From assembly GCA_000827265.1 (NCBI GenBank), contig KN834770.1:309042-373041 (forward strand): a stretch of 64,000 nucleotides of DNA. The letters are read 5' to 3'. This document shows, in pieces, positions 24,101 to 35,674 of this stretch (position 1 is the stretch's first letter; every line of letters starts with the position of its first letter). Both the position numbers and the translations under genes were made by a program. Origin of the DNA: Collybiopsis luxurians FD-317 M1 (lineage: Eukaryota; Basidiomycota; Agaricomycetes; Agaricales; Omphalotaceae). The notes below the pieces were generated by a model that made no database searches, was not told where the DNA came from, and worked only from the letters and a program-made list of their open reading frames with translations.

Positions 24101-24824
24101 TTCAAAGACCCATTAGGTCCAATGCTCCCTTCATTCCTGTCCTGTAAGTCGATAGCATCGACCTCAACCTCCTTTTTTGACTCCTTTTTGACAGGTACAG
24201 GGATCGCGCAGGCCCTTCACCTCCAGCGAGATTTAATGCTCAGGATCCAACAGGTGCGTATATTTTCTGTTGGAATCGTGACCCTAATCCAGACATGTAT
24301 AATTCAGGCTATCTAAGTAAAATTTCTCATCCATCCGCAGTGTGTGATCGCTGTTTCGACCGAATACAAGGAGCATGGTTTCATTGCGCTCATTGTCCAA
24401 AAGATTTATGTAGCAGTTGCGAGTCAGTGGACACTCATGACGATACCCATGTTTTCCTCGTTTTCAAAGCTACGGTCAGTCAAAATAGGTGTTTATGTTG
24501 ACTGAGACTGACTGTCTGCCATTCATTCCCAGATTGACATGCAAGCATTAAAGTACGTTTTCGATTCCAGCGTCCACCTAACCTTGTAATAACACGTGAT
24601 TTGTCCAGGCATCTAATGATAGGAATGGGCAACCCTGAGCTGCCTTTACCAATTCTAAACTATCCTGTTTATGCAAATTAGCGCCCTATACCATGTTTAC
24701 TTTTAGATTAATGCTTTCATTGTGCTTCGTAGAGTAGATCAACTTAATAACTCGCGTTTTTCACTTTCAAGCACGTAAGCTGACAAAAAACTTGTGATAT
24801 TCCCGACCTCCAGTAGTTATGTAC
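21137..24824 (+). repeat. Tandem duplication, unit A (PB1-ZZ gene and flanks)
   Basis: A direct repeat with unit B at 25297-28482, offset 4160 bp at the 5' end. Homology starts abruptly at CTTCCGCCCATAAT in the leader, about 20 bp before the ATG. It runs through all exons and introns and ends at GTTATGTAC about 140 bp past the stop. Introns as well as exons align by eye, which indicates a fairly recent duplication. Unit A is 3688 bp and unit B 3186 bp; the difference is mostly one 510-bp deletion in B. Confidence 0.9.
21159..24681 (+). CDS. PB1 and multi-ZZ zinc finger protein, NBR1-like (copy A)
   Basis: I read 14 exons totalling 2826 nt (941 codons). Residues ~1-85 form a PB1 domain with a basic strand (LQVRCTF) and an acidic OPCA motif (WKDDNGDNIDIAADDHL). 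A long Ser/Asp-rich linker follows. Five ZZ-like Cys clusters then appear. The first is split (CSNCGMLLDYMKYVCYTCGE, then ~80 residues, then YELCPNCIE). The others contain CSACGVTKSLHKLFKCASC, CAHCLMEIVGARFHCAEC, CSACRKPIIGVRYQCANC and CDRCFDRIQGAWFHCAHC, each closed by a CxxC and paired His. PB1 plus ZZ is the architecture of NBR1/p62-type selective autophagy receptors, which bind cargo and Atg8, but I see no FW (four-tryptophan) domain. The linker has an LIR-like WDDL at 21776-21787. Ends at TAG 24681. Autophagy function is inferred from architecture only. Confidence 0.85.
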
Positions 24825-25318
24825 AGAGTAGCGCACATCCAAGGATAGATACCATTCGTAGGAGATGTCAAGAGGCAATTGAGCGTGCATTGGTCAATAC
24901 CTCAAGGGAGCCTGTTGAGGTCAAGGTTTCTGGACGGGGAATAGACGGGTGGACACTAGTCGAAATTTATGGGGAGTATAACTAGGATTAGGCCTAGTAA
25001 GGGATTTATCAATGTCGGCTCCTGTAGGCGGCAGCAGGGACCAGACAGCTCGATTCTGCTTCTGAGCTGTCCATGCTAATACAACTATGATATACTTGAA
25101 TCACAAGGGATGCACTTAAAGAGAAGAAAGCCTTACTCGCGCTGTAGTACTCTTAATGTTGATGTTGGCCATGCTCTCTCAATCTCTCGGCATGTGCAGC
25201 TTTGGCGCTGGATACGCCGGCGCTGAGAAGGCGCTGGAAGCCGTATCAAGCGCTCGCCATATCTCATCCAAAGTATAGATCGCTGCTTTCTCTTAGCTTC
25301 CGCCCATAATTGGCATCG
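24682..25318. other. Spacer between the PB1-ZZ copies, with an orphan open frame
   Basis: About 640 bp. The first ~140 bp belong to the duplicated 3' flank, including TACCATGTTTACTTTTAG related to the 61-bp repeat downstream of copy B. From 24794 to 24985 an open frame without an ATG (GTG at its 5' end) encodes an orphan coding-like peptide (CQEAIERALVNTSREPVEVK, GRGIDGWTLVEIYGEY). It could be a decayed exon or a small unrecognised gene. The remaining ~330 bp before copy B show nothing recognisable. Confidence 0.5.
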
Positions 25319-28242
25319 ATGAGCGATAACTTTCTCGATAGACCTCTTCTAGTCAGGTGTACGTTTGACGGAATCTTGAATGACAAGGTAATTTATTTCC
25401 AACCCGCCCGAAATTGTACCTATGATGCTTTGAGGGACAATGTGCGCCGCAAATCATTTTCTCGCATATACCAACTAATATTAATTGCAGATCGAGGAAT
25501 GTGTCTCATCTACATTCCTCATATTTTGGAAAGACGATTTTGGAGAAAATGTTGGCATCGCAGCGGATGATCACCTCCTAGATGCGATTCAGTACTATGC
25601 AGCAGCCGAGGAGACTACATCATCCGCCGCCTTTGATCTATCTAGGCAGAGTTGTGATCGAACAATAACCCTTCCAGTCGAGATAAAGGTTCAATGCGAC
25701 GCCCCAAGCTTGTCTGGTTCTGGCTCAATAGCGACTTCGGATGATTATCGACCCCGGAAGGACGATGCTGTAACAACTAACTCCTGGGATATCAGAGGAA
25801 GGTTAAATGGAAAGCCACGTCCTACATCAGAGCAACCAAACAGGCTTGCTACGCAACCGGAAGCCTTCGTGACTTATGACCCTCATCCTTATACTCATCA
25901 GTCTGATCTTTCCCGTGGCACCATTATTCCTCTAGAAATTCTTCAGGATATTCCTCCTGCCCCTCCTGGCGAAGAGGACGTCTCCTCGTGCTCCAACTGT
26001 GGTATGTTACTCGACTACATGAAATATGTCTGTTATACGTGCGGAGAAAAACCACCTGGTTCTTTCCTCCAATCACCAACTTCTTTATTCAAGAGGGAAG
26101 ACGGAGATTCATCGGAGGCGCAATTTTCTTACCGTACCAAACCTCACAATCATAGCTCAGTTCATACATCGTCTTTTTTCAAGACGTTTGTAGGGCTCCC
26201 TCAGCGAAATACTCTGTCTCCAGAACTCGGTTTGGATGCTTCTTCCTCTACATTGGGGCTCTCTACTCTTCGGCAGAAGGAAAATGGATATGAGCTTTGT
26301 CCTGAATGCATAGAATTTGCGGGGGTCGATCATGCTTTTGAAGCCGCAGGCTCTTCACCAACCATGGGTGATTTGTTATCGTCTTCTCCCGAAGATGCGG
26401 TCAGAAGAGCTGCTCCGACTCAGAAAGGTCAATTACGACATGCGTTCCTCGAGAAAATGTGGGGCCATGGAGGATGGGAGGACGTAGGTAGGAGTGAAAT
26501 ATATCCTCTCCCATTTTGAATGTTGGACATTTTTCAACAGTTCAAAGTGAAGCTGAGACGGTCAATTGCTCAGCGTGTAATATTACAACATCCCTGCACA
26601 AGCTCTTCAAGTGCGCTTCATGCTCAAGTCCAAGCTATTATCTCTGTCGAGCTTGCTATAGGTAATCCCTTTCTCTCAGGTTCTGCTTTCTCTCTGCATT
26701 AACTTTTCGACCAGCCAAGTGCATGAAACTCATCCGATACATGTTTTCTTGGTTTTACCGAGAATGTTATCTCACTCGTTCAGTGATTCCAATTATTTCA
26801 TCAACTCAACCTTTTTAAATCCTTCCGAGGAGCAATGTACGTCATCCTTCGTGCTTACGCTCTGCCATTCGCTCATCTGTTCCCCTCAGCCATGGTGCAT
26901 GCGGGAGTCAAATGCGCACAGTGAGTTACGTTGATTCTCTTCCGATTTCGATTTTTTTTTTATCCTTCTTCTTCGCTTCAGTTGCTTGATGGAGATAGTC
27001 GGTGCACGCTTCCACTGCGCAGAATGTGAAACTGTCGATATATGTTCCAACTGTGAATCGGCTGGACTTCCCGGCAATATCGACTCAGCAGATGGCGGTC
27101 ATATCTCTACGCATATTTTGATCAAGGTAAATGCCACTAACTTCTTCATCACGGTAGGCTAACTCTGAATGGTCAGTTACCAGTACCAATGGCAGACAGT
27201 AAGGTGAGTAATGCTGCACAGGACCGGCTTGCTGTAGTTCTGATTACTCCCTTTTGCAGGTTGAGATGGTCACCCGAAAGGCTAAGAATCTTTGGTCTAG
27301 AGATCCTGCAAATATCAACCGTTCTAAAGGGAAATCGGAGATACCTTATGCTCTTACGATTCTTGGAATCGGAAACATGCGCGCCTCAGATCCTCCTTCC
27401 AATGAAGATCATGGCATCGCTTGTAGTGCTTGTCGGAAGGTGGGCTATGAATCGTAATCGGTTCATACCACAAACCTGCTGACATGGATTCATTAGCCCA
27501 TAATCGGCGTACGGTATCAGTGCGCAAACTGTCTAGCCCCGGAGTCGGAGTACAACTTAGTATAATTCCTCCTTCCTACCGCCTCTGATCACAACAATTG
27601 AGTGATATTCACAGTGTGCATCTTGCGAAGAACTGTCGTACACTGTTCACGACCCTTATCACGCTTTCTTCAAGCTTCCTCGGCCTGTTCAAAGGCCGAT
27701 CAAGTCCAATGCTCCCTTCATTCCTGTTCTGTAAGTCGATAGCATCGATTTCAACCTCTTTTTTTGACTGCTTTTCTGAAAGGTACAAGGATCACGCAGG
27801 CCCTTCACCTCCAACGAGATTTAATGCTCAGGATCCATCAGGTGTGTATATTTTGTGTCGGAATCGTCGCTCTAATCCAGACATATTATTCAGGCTACCT
27901 AAGTAAAATTTCTCACTCAAGAGTTGTGTGTGATCTCTGTGTCCACCAAATTAAAGGGGCATGGTTTCATTGCGCGCATTGTCCAAAAGACTTATGTAGC
28001 AGCTGCGAATCAGTGGACACCCATGACGATACCCATGTTTTCCTCGTTTTCAAAGCTACGGTCAGTCGAAACTGGTGTTTATGTTGACTGAGACTGACTG
28101 TCTGGTATTCATTCACAGATTAATATGCAAGCATTAAAGTACGTTTTCGATATCCGAGCGTCCACCTAGTAGCCGTGTAATGACACATCATTTGCATAGA
28201 CATCCTTTACCAATTCTTAATTACGCTGTCTATACAAACTAA
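25319..28242 (+). CDS. PB1 and multi-ZZ zinc finger protein, NBR1-like (copy B)
   Basis: Paralogue of the upstream gene with the same 14-exon structure. The exons sum to 2214 nt (737 codons) with all donors and acceptors present and no internal stop, so it is not an evident pseudogene. The start ATG 25319 gives MSDNFLDRPLLVRCTFDG. The PB1 acidic motif (WKDDFGENVGIAADDHL) and all five ZZ-like clusters are kept: CSNCGMLLDYMKYVCYTCGE with YELCPECIE, CSACNITTSLHKLFKCASC, CAHCLMEIVGARFHCAEC, CSACRKPIIGVRYQCANC and CDLCVHQIKGAWFHCAHC. The linker is about 180 codons shorter and lacks the WDDL motif of copy A. A 10-residue segment before the C-terminal LPILNY is also gone. Ends at TAA 28240-28242. 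No FW domain is visible. Expression cannot be judged from sequence, but frame conservation suggests a working protein. Confidence 0.83.
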
Positions 28243-28246
28243 CGTT

Positions 28247-28349
28247 TTGTACCATGTTTGCTTCCTGATTCATGTTTTCATTGTGCTCTGTATAGTTGAT
28301 CAACATCTTGTACCATGTTTGCTTTTTGAGCAATGTTTTCATTGTACTT
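28247..28349. repeat. 61-bp tandem repeat in the 3' flank of copy B
   Basis: TTGTACCATGTTTGCTT occurs at 28247 and again at 28308, period 61. Each is followed by a similar TGTTTTCATTGT segment. Copy A has a single related stretch (near 24688), so this is a small extra duplication specific to unit B. Confidence 0.75.
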
Positions 28350-28675
28350 TTTCCATAACTCACATTTTTCGCCTTAAAGCTCGAGATATTGTCTATGAGG
28401 GGAGCGCGTCGAAGTTCTCGACGAAAGCCTGACCCGCCCAAAAAATTTCGAGCGATATCTTCGACCTCCAATCGTTATGTACCTACTATGGAGTATATAC
28501 ATCATTTTAGCATCAAACCGGAGGGTAGAATGTGATGGGAGAGCCTTCCTTTTAGGAATCACTTCTAACTTTGACCTCGGCCACCCTTCGGCGATCGCAA
28601 TGCCGGGTAACCTTGGGGAGGAGTAGCCGGTGCTCGTTCAAACCATGCCCTCGTCCCCCCGTCAATACCATCACT

Positions 28676-31600
28676 ATGGTCGCGCCTAGACGGTTAGCAC
28701 GGCTCTTAAGTGAACTTTCGCCCCCTCAAGCGGCGACAATTGGTCATCTGAAGCTAGGGGATATCACTTATGAAGTGACTGAAGCGCTGACCCCTTCGCG
28801 CTTGCCGTCAAACTCTAGCTGGAAATGGGCTGGCATGGACATTGGAGACGGGCTGGAGAGTCGCGGATCATACTTGTTGGATCCAACAGATGGATTCAAT
28901 GCGGAGAATCTGCACTTTTTGCTGCAAAAATACCTGTTAGGTCAAGATGTATTTTTGGTTTCGCAGCCAGGGCCGTATGCTCGACGCCTTGCACTTACGT
29001 TTGCTCGCCTCTTAAATCTGGAATACGAATTCGTGTCGTTGCACAGGGATGTAGGAGAAACTGAGCTCAAACAGGTGAAAGGTCTTCTGCTGTAAAAAGG
29101 ACAGTATTTATGGACTCCCAGGGCAGAGAAATCCGGAATGGGGGAAGCCTTGTCTATGTGGACAGCCCCGCTGTGAATGCAGCCAAGCACGGTCGGTTAC
29201 TAATTCTAGAAGGAATCGAAAAGGCAGAGCGCGGAATAAGTTAGTCGAATTTCCGAATATCTTTTGTTATCATAACTTCTAACTTCTGACCGTAAGTGCC
29301 TATCCTGAACAACTTGCTAGAGAATAGAGAAATAAATTTAGACGATGGAACGCATATCATCCACCCACATAGATACGATTTGCTGGAGGAACACGAGGGC
29401 CAGTTTGTACCTGCGCACAAGAACTTTCGCGTAATTGCTATTGCTGCTCCAGTTCCTCCGTATCCCGGATATCCGCTTGATCCACCCTTCCGGAGTCGAT
29501 TCCAGGCGCGCTTCATTGATCCTCTTGGGGCGTTGCTGTCTCTGGCTGGCTCTTCCTCCAACCATGATTCAGCGGTATTCACAACGCTGCGTTCAATCAT
29601 CCTCGCGACGCAGTACTCTTCCGAGTCCAGGCACGCGCTGGACTTTTCCTCCGCCAAATCGGCTCTGCCTGCCTTTCCGCAGACAGCGTTGCTCAAGCTT
29701 CGTGTTATATCCGACAAATTCCCCCCTGTCAGCGTGGAACCTTCAGGTCTAGCACGGGTGCTGCTGACTATCCATCCAGGATTGATACATGCTCAGTTCC
29801 AGGCTTGGGCATTGCTTGCAAGACAAGTGGAAGAGAGTCGTTCTGGGCTTGAACTTGGCAATCCTTCAGAGTCTAATCTTGGGCTCTGGGGCTATCTTAT
29901 AACATCCATCGAGCGTTTGAGCGAGACGACGGCACGGGTATCTTTCGCTGGTCCCGATGCAAGATCTATAGTATCTCAAATTGTCCCTTGTGGTCCTAAA
30001 CCTTTCCGGACTTTCCCACTAATAGAGGATGAATCACTTTCAGTGACACCTCGTTTTCTCGGTTTGCTTACCATGTTCCTTCAAGCTCATGCTGCTGGAT
30101 GGGATATCTCTTATATTCCACCCTTACTATCTTCTACAGCAAGTACATCGACATCCACAATAGTCAGCGTTTTTGCAGAGGTTCGTATTGGCCCAGGTTC
30201 GCTCGAACAACTCATCTCAATTGATATGTACTTTCAGATTCTTGGGTATGAACTAGAAACTGTTCATCTGTACAAAGAACTCGGTGGCAGGGAAATTGTT
30301 ATGCGCCGCCGAGTGCTCGCTGACCCAACCTCTTCAGCAAGCTCTACGGCGACGACCACCACTTGGGAACCTGCCCCTCTCATCCGTGGTGCTTGGGACG
30401 GAAAACTTGTCTGGCTGGAAGGCATCGATGTAATTGCTGGCACTGGTACTGCTGGCAGTTTGGCTCGATTTGTGCAGGACAGAGAGATTGAGCTTTGGGA
30501 AAATCAAAGAGTCGTCGCTGAGAGAGACGAGGATGAGGATAAAGGTGCTGATAATCTCCTCACTATTGCCCATGCTTCCTTCAGAATCATCTCTACTGCT
30601 TCGAAGTCTCTTCCGCTCCGTAACTGGCTTTCAGATGAGCATGCAAACATGTTCTTCACCATCCCGTCCCAACCTATGGCCCCTCCAGAAGAACGATCAG
30701 TCCTGTTGAAAACAAACTGCAACGCTGGCGTAGTTGAATTACTTCTGGCGTTTGCGCAAAAATATCGTCAGCGAATGGGGACAGGTGCTTCATTCGATGG
30801 CACTATAGGTATTGGAAGCTCTGGTGGTAGCAACAGTGGAGTTCAAAAAAACCGTAAACTAGGGACTCGCACTCTCATCCGAATATCCAGGCGTCTCGCC
30901 CGCTTTCCAGAAGATGCGTCTTCAGACTCTCTACGGAAAATCCTCAGTCATGCTTTGTTAGCGGAATTTCTGCCAACGACGGAAAGAATGTTACTGGAAG
31001 AATTATTGGACGAAGTTGGTCTCGGTGGGAGTATTGGTGGAGAAGAAAGAGTATATCACCACCCACCCTCTGTCGACTCTGTCGCGCAACCACCGGTACT
31101 TGTTTTTCCTGCGCCAAGTAGTACTGTGCCCAGTGATTCTCCTCTTTCTGCTGCGAACCCAAGTGCAACTTCGATACTGCTCTTTGACCCAGTCAAGGAC
31201 CAGGTCGGAGCAGCGTCCCTTATACCTCACATGGACCATTTTCACGATAATCCACTCCAGACGGGCCTCATGAGAGATCTTGCAGTGGAAATGGAAGTCA
31301 TCGGTGAGCATTTGGTGCTCTTGGGTAATCAGGGTGTAGGAAAAAACAAGGTTATCGATAGGTATGTTGTTTTCATTGAGAAATCCGAGCTCGAACATGA
31401 CAATCTTTTGACCACAGGCTGTGCCAACTCTTGCACCGTCCACGGGAATATATTCAACTTCATCGTGACTCGACTGTTTCTCAACTAATGTTCACCACCA
31501 CTCTGATCAATGGCGCACTTATATACTCCGACTCCCCTCTCCTTCGCGCAATACGATTCGGTAGGGTCATGGTTGTTGACGAAGCGGACAAAGCTCCGGA

Positions 31601-34071
31601 GCATGTTGTGGCAATCTTTAGGAGTTTGGCAGGGAAGGGTGAGCTTACGTTGAGCGACGGAAGAAGAGTCAGACGAGATTCCGGCGAGGCAAAGGAGGAA
31701 AACGGAGACGATATCATCGTGCATGAAGACTTCCGATTGGTATTGCTGGCAAATAGGCCTGGCTATCGTGGGTACTCTTCTCCGTACTCATCTGCTCCTC
31801 CTGTTCAAACATCCTTTAAGCTTTTCTCGGGAACCACTTTCTCCAAGTCCTTGGAGAATCGTTCTCACCTTATGCTGTTTCCAACCCGGATCAATTGTCG
31901 GAACGTAAGCTCTTGCAACAACTGGCCCCTGAGATGGACGAAGACCTGCTCTTACGGCTCGTTGGTGCTTTCGCGGATCTGCGAAAAGGTTACGAGACCG
32001 GCAAGGTGGGATATCCCTATTCGTTGAGAGGTGAGCCCTCTCCTCTTATTCGAATTGCCTGTGTACTTGCTGACACAACATTCAGAACTTATCAATCTTG
32101 TCCGACATATGCGGGGATACCCAAACGATTCATTAGGTGATGCTCTCCGAAATGTCTTCGATTTTGACGTGTACAAACCCGAGACGATCGAGAAACTGAA
32201 GGAGATTTTGGATCACCACGGGTACGTAGACTGTATCTCTAAAGTACTCGCTTTTCACTCGTCTTTTCTCTGTTTTTGTCCTTTTTGTGTGAGCAGGCTG
32301 CGCGTCCAACATCTAGGCATTGACGCTGCGCGTGAGGCCTCTGCTTTGAAGGGAGTAAAAGACATGCAGTTCACTCCGTCCTCGAAGGAGGCTTTGGGGC
32401 ATCCAAAAGAAGGTGAGCACGATGATAAGCAGCATGTAGGCGGGAATAGATTTGCCGGAGGAGTGAGTTTGGTCGATTTACCTCTTTCGTTGCGCTTATG
32501 ATTGTCTCCAAGATCGGTGGAAGGGAAACCGCAGGAATAGGCGGAAGAGGTGGATATAAACGATTATTCAAAGGGGGTGACGTTAAACAAGTTCGTTGTC
32601 CAGCTCTTACTGTCTTCATTGATACTGATTTATTTCAGCTACCTGAACAGAGCAAGCGTGAGGTCCCTGAAGAAATTAGAGCGAAGGCGCGGGAAATGGC
32701 CCGCCAGGAACTTCAACGTCGACTTGAAGAGCTTGACATGAGTGCGATGGAAGCGAAGGGATATGGACAGCTGCTTCAGGCGACGCAATCGCATATGCAG
32801 TCCCTTTTTGAATTACTTGAACGTGCGTATCTTTCCTGTTTCAGGTTATGTAAATTAATTTGCTTTGTCAATAGATCTCACTGCAAAAGAGGAGGAGCGT
32901 GTCTGGATGAAGAGGCAGACCGATGGCGAACTCGATGATAGTCGCCTAACGGAGGGAATCACTGGTGAATCCACGGTGTATAAACGTCGTACGATGGAAA
33001 AGCCGGAAATTGGAAGGCCGCAAATCAAGTTAGTTGAATGGTCAATGATATATGAAAATTACTCAAGTAAATGAGGACAGGCCTAAGCGAATCAGGTTTA
33101 TTTTTGATCTCAGTGCCTCAATGTACAGGTTCCAGTACGACGGAAGGTTACAGAGAAGCATGGAAACCGGTCAGCCTCAAGCTCTCGTTTGTTTTCGTCA
33201 GTCTTGGCCCTGACTCTGAAATAAAATATAGCTGTTATGCTGATGGAAACGTTTGATCGGCTCTCAAGAAAAGATAAATATGTCTGGGATGTAAGTTCAT
33301 GGCCAACCGCTTTGCATGGATCACACGCATTCTGATGGTCATTTGTAGATGTGCGGCCATGTAAGCTCCTTCGTTGGGTGTGATGCTAGTCACTTGCGCT
33401 GATCGCGGGCCACTGCGTCGTTAGTCGGGAGACGAAGCAGTGATAGACCTAGTCAAAGCAGAACAGCCACCTGTAGAACTGAAAGAACGATGGAAAGTCA
33501 CCGAAAAAATGCTGATGATACCACAGTATGCTTTTGCTGGAGATAACACCGGTGAGATATTACAGATCAAGGTGTTGCCGTAATCGTGAAACTAACTCGC
33601 CCATACAGTCGAGGCTATTCAAAAAGGAGTGGATGAAGTAGCGAAATTCGATGCAGGTTTGGGCTAAATGTAGTTGATTTCTAGCCAATCTGCTCACCTT
33701 TATCGTTTTAATTTCGTGCAGACGACTGGTTCGTCATCACAATCACTGTACGGCACTCGAGCTATCGTTTTTCGTTGCACTGACTGATAGGAGACACTCT
33801 TTATAGGATGCCAATTTTGGTCGATATCAAATTACTCCGGAAGAAGTATCAAGGGCGATGAAGAGACACCCGAAAGTGAACACTGCCCTTATTTGTATAG
33901 GGGAAGGAGCCGATGCGCCTTGGTATTTGAGTCCAGTTTGCAAGTATATCCTCGTTCTGACTTTACGACAGGATCACGAAGAGCCTTCCCGGCGCCGGAT
34001 TCAGAGTCCGAGATACTGGGGAGATACCTATGGTTCTGAGAAGTATCTTATCTTCAATGGTTGACAAGTAA
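28676..34071 (+). CDS. VWA8: VWA8-like mitochondrial AAA+ and von Willebrand A domain protein
   Basis: Midasin-like ATPase of the VWA8 family. Animal VWA8 is mitochondrial; its substrate is not established. The chosen ATG 28676 gives a basic, amphipathic N-terminus (MVAPRRLARLLSELS) fitting a presequence; the frame upstream is open but has no ATG. Next come LKLGDITYEV, then the first AAA-like core (VFLVSQPGPYARRLALTFAR, FVSLHRDVGETELKQ) and SLVYVDSPAVNAAKHGRLLI with LNNLLENREINLDDGTHI. A later AAA core has GNQGVGKNKVIDR, RPREYIQLHRDSTVSQL, RVMVVDEADKAPEHVV and DFRLVLLANRPGY. ELINLVRHMRGYPNDSLGDA and the family's Gly-rich signature (GGNRFAGGIGGRETAGIGG) follow. The C-terminal VWA domain has a MIDAS motif (FIFDLSASMYRFQYDGRL) and TDANFGRYQITPEEV. 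I read roughly 1500 residues with many short introns, ending SSMVDK at 34071. Confidence 0.9.
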
Positions 34072-34326
34072 AATTATTCAGTAACAAGTAGATAGTGTAC
34101 CGCTCGAATAGTACAGTAGAGTGGTGTTATCCTATTTGCATTGGATGGGGAAACAGAACATCGTAGACGCGTGAACTTACGCGAACTACAAATTGTCGAT
34201 CTACGCCAGGTCCACCTTCGTACGAACATGAACTTTATCACAATATCTACATACACTAATGATTTACAAAATTAGCCTTTCTTAAACCCTGAACAGAGAG
34301 AGTCAGAGAAGAAGAAAATATAACTT

Positions 34327-34912
34327 TCAGGTATGCCTACCTAAACGCCGTCGCTCGTAAAATAGATCTGTTCGACTTGCTCCCAAATTCACGATCTTTG
34401 GGCATCCATCTCGATCTTTTTCGAGTCGTGTACACTCGGCGCAGTAGTACGCATCGGAAATTCCTGGATGGAAAGTGGAAAGTAAGGAACGGTAACGAAA
34501 TGAGTTGAAGTGAAAGACATACCGGGTGAACCGCAGATAATACATCGACCACCGTAAGTACCGAAATTACATTCGTCGCAGATGCGTACCAGAGTTTCAG
34601 GGCGAACGTACGAGTCGCATACTGGACTGAAACCCGGCGAAAAGATAGGTTACAAAGGAGATTCGCGGACAAGTAATTTGTAAGTTGACGCTCGAGATTT
34701 CAGGATCATAGGCTCACCATTTTCCGTCGCACTTTTCGCAAAGACGACCAATAGCTATAGTTCTGACTATGAACAAAATTGCGTTGTTGATCTAGGTTGA
34801 AAAAGCTTACCGATACCGGGTTGCCGTCGACACATTATAAGATCTACAGAGAATTCAAGTCACATTCTAAACTTAAACTTGAGAAATGCGAACCTGGATG
34901 GTGCTTGGACAT
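34327..34912 (-). CDS. PHF5A: PHF5A/Rds3, SF3b spliceosome subunit
   Basis: Small zinc-knot protein of the U2 snRNP SF3b complex, which helps hold the branch-site adenosine. Reading the minus strand from ATG 34912 gives [20 protein letters not shown], then CEKC, CPVC, CDEC, CIIC and CAEC pairs forming the three zinc sites, and ARIR-type core [20 protein letters not shown]. It ends [20 protein letters not shown] plus RHT at 34327. About 110 residues, matching this near-invariant family. It is split by four introns, and the acceptor before AIGRLCEK is AACTATAG. Convergent with VWA8, 255 bp apart. Confidence 0.93.
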
Positions 34913-35674
34913 ATTGGATAGAGTTGAAGAAGTGGCTTCGTTCGAGGGCGCTGAGTCAGTTGGAAGGGCTTAATAGCAGCACGTGACTCCAAAGGCGGGA
35001 CCGACGACCGCCGCCCGGGCGAACAACACCAACCTTCAAGGGCGCATTGGGATGCAAGGTCGAGTGCGAGTGCGTGAGGTTGTGTGTCCGGGACGACGAC
35101 CATGTGGAGGTGGTGGACGCGGAAGTGAGCATTAACGCGACCAGCATGGTCAGGATATAAATGAACTGAACCCTTGAAAATGGAGACCAACTTGAAGGGG
35201 AGAGGGGTCCGAGTTTGGCAAATTCCACCTGCTCGAGGTAATCATAACACTGCTCGTCGCACACTGTCCGGCGAGAAATAATCGTAATCACCGAAATGTA
35301 TGTTTTCGAAAAAATAAAGCGTGTTCAAATTCTCAAAATAGTTAATTGTTGCATTTGTGATCACAGAAAAAGACAGAAATTCCAGGAGATAGGTACGACG
35401 AACACTCTACGCAATGCCTACTCGTACAAAATGGGCCCCAAGTTAGCTCAGAATGAAGTTTTGAGATATCTTTTGGTAACCGACCCCAGCAGGACACTGA
35501 AATATTTACCCAGTCGGCACCATTCGGAATACGTATTGCTTGGTCCTCCTGGGACCTGCACCGACATAAGATTACTCTGAAATTGCGTTGTATGGTATAC
35601 CGTATCAAGCCAATTACTTAGATTAATTAGAATGTCCGAGAAAAATCATATCTAATTTACAAATAGAAAGCTGC
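34913..35674. other. Intergenic region upstream of PHF5A
   Basis: About 760 bp between the PHF5A start and the CLC stop codon. It must hold the PHF5A promoter and the CLC 3' UTR. Two open frames of about 100 codons diverge near 35290. The minus-strand one (34956-35291) has a possible membrane stretch (VQFIYILTMLVALMLTS). The plus-strand one (35296-35580) starts MYVFEKIKRVQILK. I recognise neither and do not call them genes. Confidence 0.45.

Larger units (their letters stand above)
25297..28482 (+). repeat. Tandem duplication, unit B (PB1-ZZ gene and flanks)
   Basis: Second, shorter unit of the direct duplication described for unit A. Relative to A it lacks 510 bp (A 21686-22195), 39 bp (A 21600-21638) and 30 bp near the 3' end, plus several 6-21-bp changes in exons. 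All exonic indels are multiples of three. Confidence 0.9.

Noticed and set aside
25319..28242. Copy B of the PB1-ZZ pair as a pseudogene
   Set aside because: All 14 exons, splice sites and the frame are intact. Exonic indels are all multiples of three, and the exons sum to an exact number of codons.
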